From IMG/VR virus record IMGVR_UViG_3300025769_000160, positions 1 to 53,189 of that record: a DNA stretch of 53,189 bases, one strand, 5' to 3'. Source of the DNA: a virus. The notes beneath the pieces are model-generated. The model saw only the letters and a list, made by a program, of their open reading frames with translations. It was not told the DNA's origin and searched no databases. The position numbers and the translations under genes are program-made. Shown here one piece after another: positions 1-7,596 of the stretch (position 1 is the stretch's first letter; each line of letters starts with the position of its first letter).

Positions 1-1890
1 CGATGCTCTACTTAACAGGTTTGTTACAACGCCAGCACCTTCCTGCTGGAGGCTACTGCTTGTAATTCCTAGTTCTTGCTGTTGTCTTGCTATTGCACCA
101 TCTACGTTAGTATCGGTATAGCCCAATACGCGAGAGAATTTTTTTACAGAGTCATAGAGGGCTGCATTTTTATCCTCTTTTAATTCTTCATAAAGTCTAC
201 CTTTAGAAATAGTATTGTTTATAAGATTTGCTACAAAATCTAATTTTTGCAGCGTCTGTTCTAAGTTATCGGTGGGGCCACCCATCATTTTTAACGCTCT
301 TTCTACGTCAGTATCAGAAATGGTTCGGCCACCAGTGCCGCCCTGAAGAATAGAAGTTAACTGGTACGCAAGCATATTCTGTAACATTTCTACTTGTGCA
401 GCAGCCACACCTTTAGCATCTTGAGAGGCTTCTGCACTAGATAATTTTTTTCCTATTTCTCTAAGTCTACTTTGTGTTTTAGAAGACATTGCTCTATATG
501 GTTTATTATCTTTAGTGTTATAGCGAATTTGAGTACCACTATCTATAACAGACTGAGCTTGAGCACTAAGATTTTTTACAAAAGAAGGAACAGAAGTCAT
601 CAGTGCTTGAAAGCCCGTTAAAATACTGCTACCAACTCCTACAACTTCAACTTGTTCTCTTAAAGCATTTAATGTATTTTTCGCTGCTGATGCAAGAGGA
701 CGAGACTCCTGAACCATCTTTATTTCTGCTTTAATATTAGTATCGTTTTTAGAAAGTTGTTGAATTGTTTTAGGTTGAGGCCTAGCATTTACTTTAGGTC
801 TAAAGCTAGCATTTTGTCTTCCATAGAGTGATACTAAAGAGTATGCTTCATCTTTTAAAGTTCCATCTTCATTAACAAACCCATTATCAGGGTTATACAA
901 CCATTCTCTTGCTTCTTTAATTTGCTGTTCAGTGCCACTACCAATTTGAGAAAAGTATTTAACAGTAGGACTAGACGCTGCTACATATATTTTATTAATA
1001 TCAGAGTCGTTACCTGCTCCCGGATCATAGGGGCCTATAAGTTTTAACATTTCTGCTCCAGCTTGAGCAGGGTTCATCTTACTTCGCCTAACACTACTAA
1101 AGGAAGCGATAGCATCTTTAACTTCGGGAGTATCCGGCATTCTAAGATTATTGCCAAGAACCCTTGTTTGAGAAACTTCAGGACTTCCTGTTTGTGGCAT
1201 TTTTGTAGTGTTGTCTTGTATGCTTAAAAAAGCATTTCTTACAAAAGGGCTTCCTTTCAATACACCGCTGTAAATAGCAGCAACATCAGGATCAGGATTT
1301 GAATCCGTTGAATTTAAATTATACGCCATCTGATATACAGAAAGAAGTTTACGTTTAAGCTCTGGACCCGTCTTTGCATCGTTGTAAGCTGCTTCAAATT
1401 TTTCAGGCTCACTAACAAAGGCAGTCAAGGGATTGACGACCCTCTCCCGCTCTGATGCTCCTTTGAGCCATTCAAAACCACCAGCACTAGAATAGAGTTT
1501 TGCCCTATTTGCTTTTTGTCTAAGCTTTTCTGCCTCTATTTTAGCTTCTTTATTTATACCAGCAACTTTTGCTGCTGATTTTGCGCGTGTTTTAGCAGCT
1601 TCTTCTGCTGATGTTGCACCTTGATCAGCAGCGTATCTGCGGGATGCTGCATTTATTCTAGCAGCATCTAAGCGGGCTTCTGCGCCTGTTGTAGCAGTCT
1701 TTTCCTCTGCTTTAAGTCGCCTCTTAAGAATTAACTCTTTAGTAGCCCTATCAAATTCAAGTTTGTTAAGTTCTCTCTGTTCCTCTTGTTCTGCTAACTT
1801 CTCTGCTGCCTGAGTCTGCTGATACTTATTAATCTGATTATTTACAGCGCCCAAAGCTCCAGTTGCAAACGACATAAAAGGTGATACCAT
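1..1890 (-). CDS. Large internal virion protein, N-terminal part (cut by window edge)
   Basis: An open frame runs from an ATG at 1890 to the left edge with no stop, so the first 630 residues are visible and the C-terminus is missing. Residues about 15-110 are a highly charged Ala/Lys/Glu/Gln-rich helical stretch, probably coiled coil. The rest is helical and polar with no enzyme motif I recognise. Its ATG overlaps the stop of the upstream gene (TAATG), so translation is probably coupled. Size, composition and place at the end of the tail block suggest an internal or ejection protein of the podovirus gp15/gp16 kind; this is inferred from position. It may be the front half of the gene at the right edge (see findings). 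Confidence 0.7.
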   Translation of the reverse strand, partial: MVSPFMSFATGALGAVNNQINKYQQTQAAEKLAEQEEQRELNKLEFDRATKELILKRRLKAEEKTATTGAEARLDAARINAASRRYAADQGATSAEEAAKTRAKSAAKVAGINKEAKIEAEKLRQKANRAKLYSSAGGFEWLKGASERERVVNPLTAFVSEPEKFEAAYNDAKTGPELKRKLLSVYQMAYNLNSTDSNPDPDVAAIYSGVLKGSPFVRNAFLSIQDNTTKMPQTGSPEVSQTRVLGNNLRMPDTPEVKDAIASFSSVRRSKMNPAQAGAEMLKLIGPYDPGAGNDSDINKIYVAASSPTVKYFSQIGSGTEQQIKEAREWLYNPDNGFVNEDGTLKDEAYSLVSLYGRQNASFRPKVNARPQPKTIQQLSKNDTNIKAEIKMVQESRPLASAAKNTLNALREQVEVVGVGSSILTGFQALMTSVPSFVKNLSAQAQSVIDSGTQIRYNTKDNKPYRAMSSKTQSRLREIGKKLSSAEASQDAKGVAAAQVEMLQNMLAYQLTSILQGGTGGRTISDTDVERALKMMGGPTDNLEQTLQKLDFVANLINNTISKGRLYEELKEDKNAALYDSVKKFSRVLGYTDTNVDGAIARQQQELGITSSSLQQEGAGVVTNLLSRAS

Positions 1891-2555
1891 TATACTAATT
1901 CCTCTTGTTCTTCTTCCATAGACATAAAGCCTTCATCCACAGGAGTAGGCTCAGACATCTCTTCCATATCGCCCATCATGCCGCCTTCTGTTACTTCTTC
2001 TCCTTCAGGAGACTCATCAAGGTCTTCTAACAGTACATCAGCAGCATACATTAGCTTGTTATACATATCCGGTCTGTTCTTCTCCATAAGCTCAAGAACG
2101 GCTTCTTCAGACACCATGTTCTTCTCTTTTGTAACTTCAGGATCAATGTTAAAAATTGTAGCCGGAATCTCATTCTCTATAGCTAACCCCATAAAGTGCA
2201 TAGCTATCGGAGGCTTGAGTATTTCAGCCATGTCGGGTGTCCAGTACCCCTCGCTAAAACCAGCAAATACAATGGTATTTGTTATCGCTTCAATAGGAGT
2301 ACCGGCTAATAGCAGTCGCAAGAAGTTCTCTTCAACATCTGGCTTCTCCACCCGCTCAACCACATACATCATCGCTTCTTCAGGATTTGTATATACAGGA
2401 GGTTTTTCCCACGCCCAGTTCTGAGGGGGCTGTGTAAGAGAATGTCCGGGGATAGGGGCGTTGAACCTATCAATAGCCTTTGTGCTTCCCGGCTCTGGAG
2501 ATTTTAACTCCTCAATTTTAGGATCGCGGTAATACGGATCAGGATTTAATGGCAT
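1890..2555 (-). CDS. Conserved marine-phage virion-associated protein
   Basis: 221 residues. The N-terminus is Pro-rich (MPLNPDPYYRDPKIEELKSP), the middle is ordered, and the last 50 residues are strongly acidic and Met/Glu-rich. I recognise this type from marine phage structural blocks but know no defined function. It sits between two proteins of internal-virion type in the same operon, 11 nt after the preceding stop. The acidic tail suggests a chaperone-like or binding role for a basic partner, which is inference only. Confidence 0.6.
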   Translation of the reverse strand: MPLNPDPYYRDPKIEELKSPEPGSTKAIDRFNAPIPGHSLTQPPQNWAWEKPPVYTNPEEAMMYVVERVEKPDVEENFLRLLLAGTPIEAITNTIVFAGFSEGYWTPDMAEILKPPIAMHFMGLAIENEIPATIFNIDPEVTKEKNMVSEEAVLELMEKNRPDMYNKLMYAADVLLEDLDESPEGEEVTEGGMMGDMEEMSEPTPVDEGFMSMEEEQEELV

Positions 2556-2566
2556 AGTTTATTCCT

Positions 2567-3256
2567 CTACACATACTGGCTTTGTCTAATATTAAGGCCT
2601 CTTAAGCTGCTAGGATTTGCAATGGTGCGGCCCTTGGGAGTATTAGTCCCTGCAATCAATTCGCTTAAATCTCTAACGGGCTTACCACCATTAGCCGCCA
2701 TAGCCTGCATAGCTGCTTGCGCTCTAGGAGAAAGACCTGCTAACTGTGCAGAACGGGCAACACCCGGATCACCCACTGGTCTGGTTGGTAGCATTCTTGC
2801 TGCAGGGCTTCTTGGCCCAGCATTTTGATTTGCTTGACCCCTTTGGCCCCCTTGGCCCCCTTGTCCTTTAAGAACAGCACCCGCAGCACCTGCAAAACTT
2901 TTAATTAATTTAGCCGTTTCTTTGTCTACACCTAAATTTTCGTACAGGAAATCTTGTGCCTGTTTAAGGTAGCTACGGTCATCATAAGGCTCAAAGTAAC
3001 CGCCTTTTTGATAATCTCCACTACTATAGCCGTATTCATCGAATCCATCCCCACCGCTAACATATGTAAGAAAGGAATCATCTATATTTCCTTCATCATC
3101 ATAGTTAAGATTCTGATCGGGATAATCATCATAATCATCAGAAGATGTGTAATTAAAAGTAGAGGCACTGCTTCCACCACTGTCAAATGCAGAGGTTACG
3201 CCATAGTATGCATCGCTAACAAACTCTGAAATGCCATCAAATATACTAAAATCCAT
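2567..3256 (-). CDS. Putative internal virion protein, acidic N-terminus
   Basis: 229 residues. Residues about 30-95 are extremely rich in Asp, Tyr, Ser and Gly and likely disordered. A short hydrophobic helix (about 118-130) follows, then a Gly/Gln-rich linker (about 131-145) and a basic Ala/Pro-rich C-terminus. No enzyme motif is visible. It starts directly at the stop of the 466-residue gene, as expected for co-translated virion components. Function is not recognisable; virion role is by context. Confidence 0.6.
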   Translation of the reverse strand: MDFSIFDGISEFVSDAYYGVTSAFDSGGSSASTFNYTSSDDYDDYPDQNLNYDDEGNIDDSFLTYVSGGDGFDEYGYSSGDYQKGGYFEPYDDRSYLKQAQDFLYENLGVDKETAKLIKSFAGAAGAVLKGQGGQGGQRGQANQNAGPRSPAARMLPTRPVGDPGVARSAQLAGLSPRAQAAMQAMAANGGKPVRDLSELIAGTNTPKGRTIANPSSLRGLNIRQSQYV

Positions 3257-4657
3257 TTAAGCCCCCAATACGCCAAAGACGCCCTGAATAACGGTATTAC
3301 CCAATGTATTGTAAAAAGTATCTTCAGCTTGCTTCTCATACAATTCAGAATTAAAATCCTGCTGCTGTGCAAGTACTGCAGTATTATGCGCCCTCTGCGC
3401 TGCATTCTCAGAAATAGTTACCATCCATCCTGCCTCATCTCTATACCTCTGCCAAAGTTTATCCATGCTTGATTGTGTTATACCAAGAAGGTTAAGTGCG
3501 TTAGTCCGATTAACCTCGTTCTCTTCTGCAGTATTAGCCGTATTGATATTTCTACGCCATACAGCATTAGACTGTTGAATTAAATTTTCATTGTTTACGT
3601 TAAACTGCTCCCTAGCATCGTTTAACTTTTCATAATATCTTGTAGATGCATTAGTCTGGTCAGTATTAAACTGGTCCATAGCGGCTAACCGACTAGCATT
3701 AGCGTTCTGTACCTGAGTATCAAGCTCTGTAAAGAACTGATCCACCTGTAGCTGAGACTTAGCATTAAACTGTCTAGCGGCATTCTCTTGCGCCTGATCA
3801 GTAAAGAGTTTCTGAAACTGTGACTGCAGGTCAATAGTTTTTAGCTGCTGTTCGTTAGTAAGGTTTTGTGTGTCTATCTGAAGAAAAGCGCGGGAGTTAT
3901 TTACCGCTGCTGTCATTCGCGCATCTAGATTAGCTTTATCCATTGCAGCGTAAGTAGCGGCATTCTGTAGAGTAGCCTGTTGTTTATTGTTTAAACTTTG
4001 AAGCTGTATAGTAGCATACTTGTTAGCATCCTGTGTTGCTATAGGTATGCCAGATTCCATTATAGCTTGGCTAATAGCAGCCGCTGCCATAGAGGACGCT
4101 CCTAGCCCTCTCTGAGACATCATAGAGCCTACATTACGTACAGCAGGAGCAGCCCAAGGAGGAGGAGGTTGCCCCTCTTCAAAAGATTTAAACAGTTCCC
4201 CTAGCTGAAACTTTACAGTAGCTTTTTCATCTAGCTCTTCTGTAACTCCTACTGCAAGAGCTTCTTCAGAAACTGCACCCTGTATATCTCCAACAACAGA
4301 TTGTGCAGAAAGCTGGCCCTTAGCCGCTTCAAATTCAGGAGTTCCCTCTTCAACAAAGGACTGATACGTAGCCGCTGCTGTTCTAGTAGGAGTGGGAAGT
4401 TCTAGCCCTGTCATACTAGCCGTTTGTATAGGAGGAGCAACATCAGCAAGCTTTTCAGAAGAAGCAAAAAGCTCATCCTCCTGTAAAGTTCTAGGAGTAA
4501 AAGGTACTTTTGCAGCTTCAGGTATCTGATAATTAGGCTCTGATAGATTAGCCTCTTGAGCAACCCTATCTAAAAGCGATACTTGTCCCTGCTCCTCGTC
4601 AATCGTCAGCGGTGTGACATCTGTAGCAGTTGCTGTTGATTCTGTCTCTTCAGCCAT
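3257..4657 (-). CDS. Putative internal virion protein, long helical
   Basis: 466 residues. The first about 140 are acidic and low complexity with a Pro-rich patch (GQPPPPW near 161). Residues about 180-440 are a Gln/Asn/Ala-rich helical rod with heptad-like spacing, and the last about 20 are hydrophobic (IQGVFGVLGA). The architecture fits a podovirus internal core or ejection protein whose hydrophobic tail meets a membrane. No lytic transglycosylase signature is seen. Context: last block of the late operon, after holin-like and coiled-coil genes. Confidence 0.6.
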   Translation of the reverse strand: MAEETESTATATDVTPLTIDEEQGQVSLLDRVAQEANLSEPNYQIPEAAKVPFTPRTLQEDELFASSEKLADVAPPIQTASMTGLELPTPTRTAAATYQSFVEEGTPEFEAAKGQLSAQSVVGDIQGAVSEEALAVGVTEELDEKATVKFQLGELFKSFEEGQPPPPWAAPAVRNVGSMMSQRGLGASSMAAAAISQAIMESGIPIATQDANKYATIQLQSLNNKQQATLQNAATYAAMDKANLDARMTAAVNNSRAFLQIDTQNLTNEQQLKTIDLQSQFQKLFTDQAQENAARQFNAKSQLQVDQFFTELDTQVQNANASRLAAMDQFNTDQTNASTRYYEKLNDAREQFNVNNENLIQQSNAVWRRNINTANTAEENEVNRTNALNLLGITQSSMDKLWQRYRDEAGWMVTISENAAQRAHNTAVLAQQQDFNSELYEKQAEDTFYNTLGNTVIQGVFGVLGA

Positions 4658-4661
4658 TTAG

Positions 4662-4850
4662 TTATTCCTTATGTAATCTTTCTTTAAACAAGTCTTCGGC
4701 CTGTTCTTTACTTTGCTGCTGTGTTAGATTTTGAGTGATAGCTGCCAACTTTGCTTCAAGCTCTGCATTTTTAGACATAGCTGCATCCCTTTGACGAACT
4801 AAAACTCTTATAAGATTTTCAGTGTAAGTGTTATCCATTTCCTTCTTCAT
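4662..4850 (-). CDS. Small coiled-coil protein
   Basis: 62 residues, almost entirely charged helix with heptad pattern, no Cys and no membrane segment. The start overlaps the end of the holin-like gene in another frame, so the two are probably translationally coupled. A second Met at residue 5 (MDNTYTEN) is an alternative start. Function unknown; possibly a partner of the adjacent membrane protein or of the internal virion proteins. Confidence 0.55.
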   Translation of the reverse strand: MKKEMDNTYTENLIRVLVRQRDAAMSKNAELEAKLAAITQNLTQQQSKEQAEDLFKERLHKE

Positions 4851-5028
4851 CTTTAGCTCCTTTAAGCATTGCCCATAACCTAAAGATTAAAAGTATAGAA
4901 CCGCCCACAAGCATAAACAATTGAAGAGTCTGCTCTAAATGTTGCAGCCATATAGGAGTTGACACAAGGCTAGTTCCTATAACTGCATCTACTATATTTT
5001 TAATACTTTCAGGATTCTTAGGGTCCAT
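4831..5028 (-). CDS. Putative holin-like small membrane protein
   Basis: 65 residues with one clear membrane segment (about 36-53, LFMLVGGSILLIFRLWAM), a weaker hydrophobic stretch at about 12-25, and a charged C-terminus (KGAKDEEGNG). Size, membrane segment and charged tail fit a small phage holin or a membrane anchor. It lies far from the spanin cassette at 48.1-49.0 kb, where another one-helix membrane protein is encoded, so which of the two sets lysis time cannot be said. A good -10/-35 pair lies immediately upstream. Confidence 0.5.
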   Translation of the reverse strand: MDPKNPESIKNIVDAVIGTSLVSTPIWLQHLEQTLQLFMLVGGSILLIFRLWAMLKGAKDEEGNG

Positions 5029-5031
5029 ACT

Positions 5032-5059
5032 ATTATACCTTTTTTCAAGTAAAAGTCAA
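5032..5059 (-). promoter_or_regulatory. Candidate sigma70 promoter inside the tail/lysis block
   Basis: On the minus strand TTGACT (5054-5059) and a perfect TATAAT (5032-5037) are separated by 16 nt. The predicted start (~5025) is at or just inside the ATG at 5028, so it would serve internal virion genes downstream better than the holin-like gene itself. Motif evidence only. Confidence 0.4.
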
Positions 5060-5072
5060 GTTAAACATTGTA

Positions 5073-5435
5073 TTAAGAAGCAGTTCTAGAACTTGCTACA
5101 GGAGGATGTACACCATTATGCATTTTCCTTAAAGATTCCGTTGCAGACTTTAAACTATCTATATCTGCTTGCATCTTTGCTGTAGCCATGTGTTCTCTTC
5201 TAAGATTTTCAGGGCTATTCATTTGAGCAAGTATGTCAAGACGTTGTTTTTGTGTGCTATGGTAGGTGTCTAACGTATCTACACGTTTATCCATAGCACG
5301 AAGTCTTTTTTCAATATCTGCTAAGTTTTCTAATATAACTTTAATCTGCATTTTGCCAACAGCAGCAGCACCAGCTACAGAAAAAAGTATACCGCCAAGA
5401 GTTATGATCAGGCGAAGATCAATTGCTCCATCCAC
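5073..5435 (-). CDS. Membrane-anchored coiled-coil protein
   Basis: 120 residues: an N-terminal membrane segment (about 8-27, LIITLGGILFSVAGAAAVGK), then a helical coiled coil (about 30-105) and a short Ser/Thr-rich tail. This is the outline of an inner-membrane lysis accessory or of a tail-associated membrane protein. It follows an oxygenase gene directly and precedes the holin-like gene. It differs from the spanin pair near 48.5 kb in having no lipoprotein partner. Confidence 0.5.
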   Translation of the reverse strand: MDGAIDLRLIITLGGILFSVAGAAAVGKMQIKVILENLADIEKRLRAMDKRVDTLDTYHSTQKQRLDILAQMNSPENLRREHMATAKMQADIDSLKSATESLRKMHNGVHPPVASSRTAS

Positions 5436-5436
5436 T

Positions 5437-6042
5437 TTAGTTACTTTCTAATACAAAATTAAAAGCTATACTAACTCGTCTTTCAGATTTATTTGGCATT
5501 ACACTATGTAAAAGATAGCTAGGAAACATAATTAAAGCACTCTCTACCGGCCTAACAAACATTTGAGTTAAATTTCTTTCATTTTGTTTTAATATTGGTG
5601 TGCATCGCATGTTGTCGTGAAAAGGGGATTTAAATACTAAAGGCCCATCTTCCTTTGAAGCACATGGATAGTAAATTGCACTTATGTCTGAATCGGGATG
5701 ATTATGTGTTTCTTGAGAATGTCCTGCACTATATGCGTTCAACCAAGAGTCTCTAATTTTTAATTTGTAGTTAACCGTGTCATATTCTAACAGATCACAA
5801 AACTCATTTGCTACACTTAGTACAGGGTCTTTAAGCTGTAAAAAATTAGGGTGATCAATTATATTTTCTCCAACTCCAGAAACATATAATTCGCAACACC
5901 AATTAATTGGTTTTTTATTCTTATTATTTTTTATAAAAGTATCTAAATTGTCTAAAATGCCCTTGTTTATTTTATCAGCTTTAGGAATACGTTTTTGTAA
6001 AACAGGAACTGCAAAAAACCCGTTAAAAAGAGTATCACTCAT
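5437..6042 (-). CDS. Putative 2OG-Fe(II) oxygenase (TIGR02466-like)
   Basis: 201 residues. The metal-binding pattern is visible: ETHNHPDSDISAIYY places His115 and Asp117 as HxD, the second His is His179 (YLLHSVMP), and Arg188/Arg189 are placed to hold 2-oxoglutarate. The surrounding pattern (SWLNAYSAGHSQETHNHP) matches a phage/marine bacterial hydroxylase family whose substrates are generally unknown. It lies among tail-fibre genes, so a virion or host surface protein is a possible substrate; this is inference. It is the first of three unrelated-looking oxygenases in the window. Confidence 0.75.
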   Translation of the reverse strand: MSDTLFNGFFAVPVLQKRIPKADKINKGILDNLDTFIKNNKNKKPINWCCELYVSGVGENIIDHPNFLQLKDPVLSVANEFCDLLEYDTVNYKLKIRDSWLNAYSAGHSQETHNHPDSDISAIYYPCASKEDGPLVFKSPFHDNMRCTPILKQNERNLTQMFVRPVESALIMFPSYLLHSVMPNKSERRVSIAFNFVLESN

Positions 6043-6262
6043 CTATACGCGTAAACCTGTTAGCATAAGTTGCTTGAACGTACACCTCACACTCTTCCCT
6101 AGAGGCATTATACTCCTCTTCCGTATATGTGCTACCAAAGTTTTCTATTGCAGCCTCCATTGCTAAACTAGAAGAATGTTCTGGAACATGGTTGGGATAC
6201 CTTTCTCCAGCTTTTCCTATCTCAATATACTTAGATAACATAAAGTCGTATGGTTCAGCCAT
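6035..6262 (-). CDS. Small tail-block protein, unknown
   Basis: 75 residues from the ATG at 6262, chosen because GAGGA lies 6 nt upstream; a TTG at 6274 would add four residues without a ribosome site. Acidic, with YTEEEYNASREECEVY. It overlaps the next gene by 8 nt. Unknown function; its place right after the tail-tip gene suggests a fibre chaperone or accessory protein. Confidence 0.55.
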   Translation of the reverse strand: MAEPYDFMLSKYIEIGKAGERYPNHVPEHSSSLAMEAAIENFGSTYTEEEYNASREECEVYVQATYANRFTRIDE

Positions 6263-6270
6263 AACATTCC

Positions 6271-7584
6271 TCAAAAATAAGCGTTTTCAATATAGTGAAA
6301 CTTAGCAGTGTCTTGATGCCAAATACCAAGATCAGTATTGTTTTTCATAAATATAGGCCATATGGAGGCAGAAGATGAGCTTGAAAAGGTTGTTACTGCT
6401 GTTTGTTTAGTCTCCACTGTGTGAGTCCCATCTGAATTAGAAAAGTCTATAGTTATGGTATCTACTAGCATGTCAGAGCCACTGGTGTAAACTCTTGCTG
6501 TTCGATATAAATCTGGATTACTTCCACTTCTATCTTGACCACACGAATACTTTGGGTAATTACCTGCATATCTAATTCCATCCAATCCTTGCCAAAAACA
6601 CTGTCCTGCGGGTACATCCGTGCCACCATCAAAAGCTACTGAACTGCCAACGGTTGCTGTACCGCCCGACCATGTAATTGGATATACTACTGAATTGGCT
6701 GGATTTGCGGTATCTGAATGTATTAAAACATTACCCCAAGTTGTGGCAAGCAGACGTGGCCTCTCAGTGCTGCCAGTGTGTGTTGGTAAAGTTACTGCGC
6801 TGTCATTATCTGTTCTTGTGAGTGATCCGCTTGCTGAACCTGTCCAAGACATATGATTGATGTCAACCCGTGTCGTTGCATCAGTAAACGTATTTGAGTT
6901 AGCATTATTTAAGAATATAAATTCATTTATTGTTCCGAGGTTTGCATATTCACTGCCGCCTCCCGGAGATGACAATTCATAATGATAGTTTGCACTTGAA
7001 TCACCAGAAGAGGCTGATATTGTAGTGGATGCGCCGCCAGAATATGTCCCCATATAAAATCGCTGTTGATTAGCGTTTATTCCCCATACACCCTGTGTGT
7101 CATTTAATCGGTATCCCCCACCATATCTTTGTGCGGCTGATACTACATTTATATTATTATCAAAACTACCAAGGTTTGCAGCAAGATCAGTAAAATACTT
7201 TCTTGCCGTAAACCCACCAGCAGCAGAACGCATACCCCATATACCTCGATCAAGAGATAACTGTTGCCCCGACCCAGAGTGGGAGGATGATCCTAAGGCA
7301 TACATTGTCCAATCAGAGGCAAGTTCAGTAAATTCGTGAGTTGAAATGTTATAAGAAATTGGTGTCGTTGCATAATAATTGGTATTGTATGGTGCAACCA
7401 TCATTAGCCAATTGTCTGCTGTGCCTGACTGAGTATTGGTTTCATCATCATCATAAACCCAATCTCCGCCTACAGACCATATACCCGCATCACTTGAACT
7501 TGTTAAATCGTCTATATAGACAACTGCTTCTGGAGGCGCACTACCCCCTGCACCAAACCCTAGAATTTGATATCCAAAACTCAT
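6271..7584 (-). CDS. Putative tail tip / receptor-binding protein
   Basis: 437 residues. The N-terminus MSFGYQILGFGAGG is a short Gly-rich opening I recognise from marine phage distal tail proteins. The rest is Ser/Thr/Gly/Asn-rich beta structure with repeating GIWG, GVWG and AGIWS motifs about 45-90 residues apart, suggesting a beta-propeller or beta-helical surface protein. It follows the long fibre directly (12 nt), so a host-recognition role is likely. No depolymerase motif is visible. Confidence 0.6.
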   Translation of the reverse strand: MSFGYQILGFGAGGSAPPEAVVYIDDLTSSSDAGIWSVGGDWVYDDDETNTQSGTADNWLMMVAPYNTNYYATTPISYNISTHEFTELASDWTMYALGSSSHSGSGQQLSLDRGIWGMRSAAGGFTARKYFTDLAANLGSFDNNINVVSAAQRYGGGYRLNDTQGVWGINANQQRFYMGTYSGGASTTISASSGDSSANYHYELSSPGGGSEYANLGTINEFIFLNNANSNTFTDATTRVDINHMSWTGSASGSLTRTDNDSAVTLPTHTGSTERPRLLATTWGNVLIHSDTANPANSVVYPITWSGGTATVGSSVAFDGGTDVPAGQCFWQGLDGIRYAGNYPKYSCGQDRSGSNPDLYRTARVYTSGSDMLVDTITIDFSNSDGTHTVETKQTAVTTFSSSSSASIWPIFMKNNTDLGIWHQDTAKFHYIENAYF

Positions 7585-7596
7585 ATTTTACTCCAA

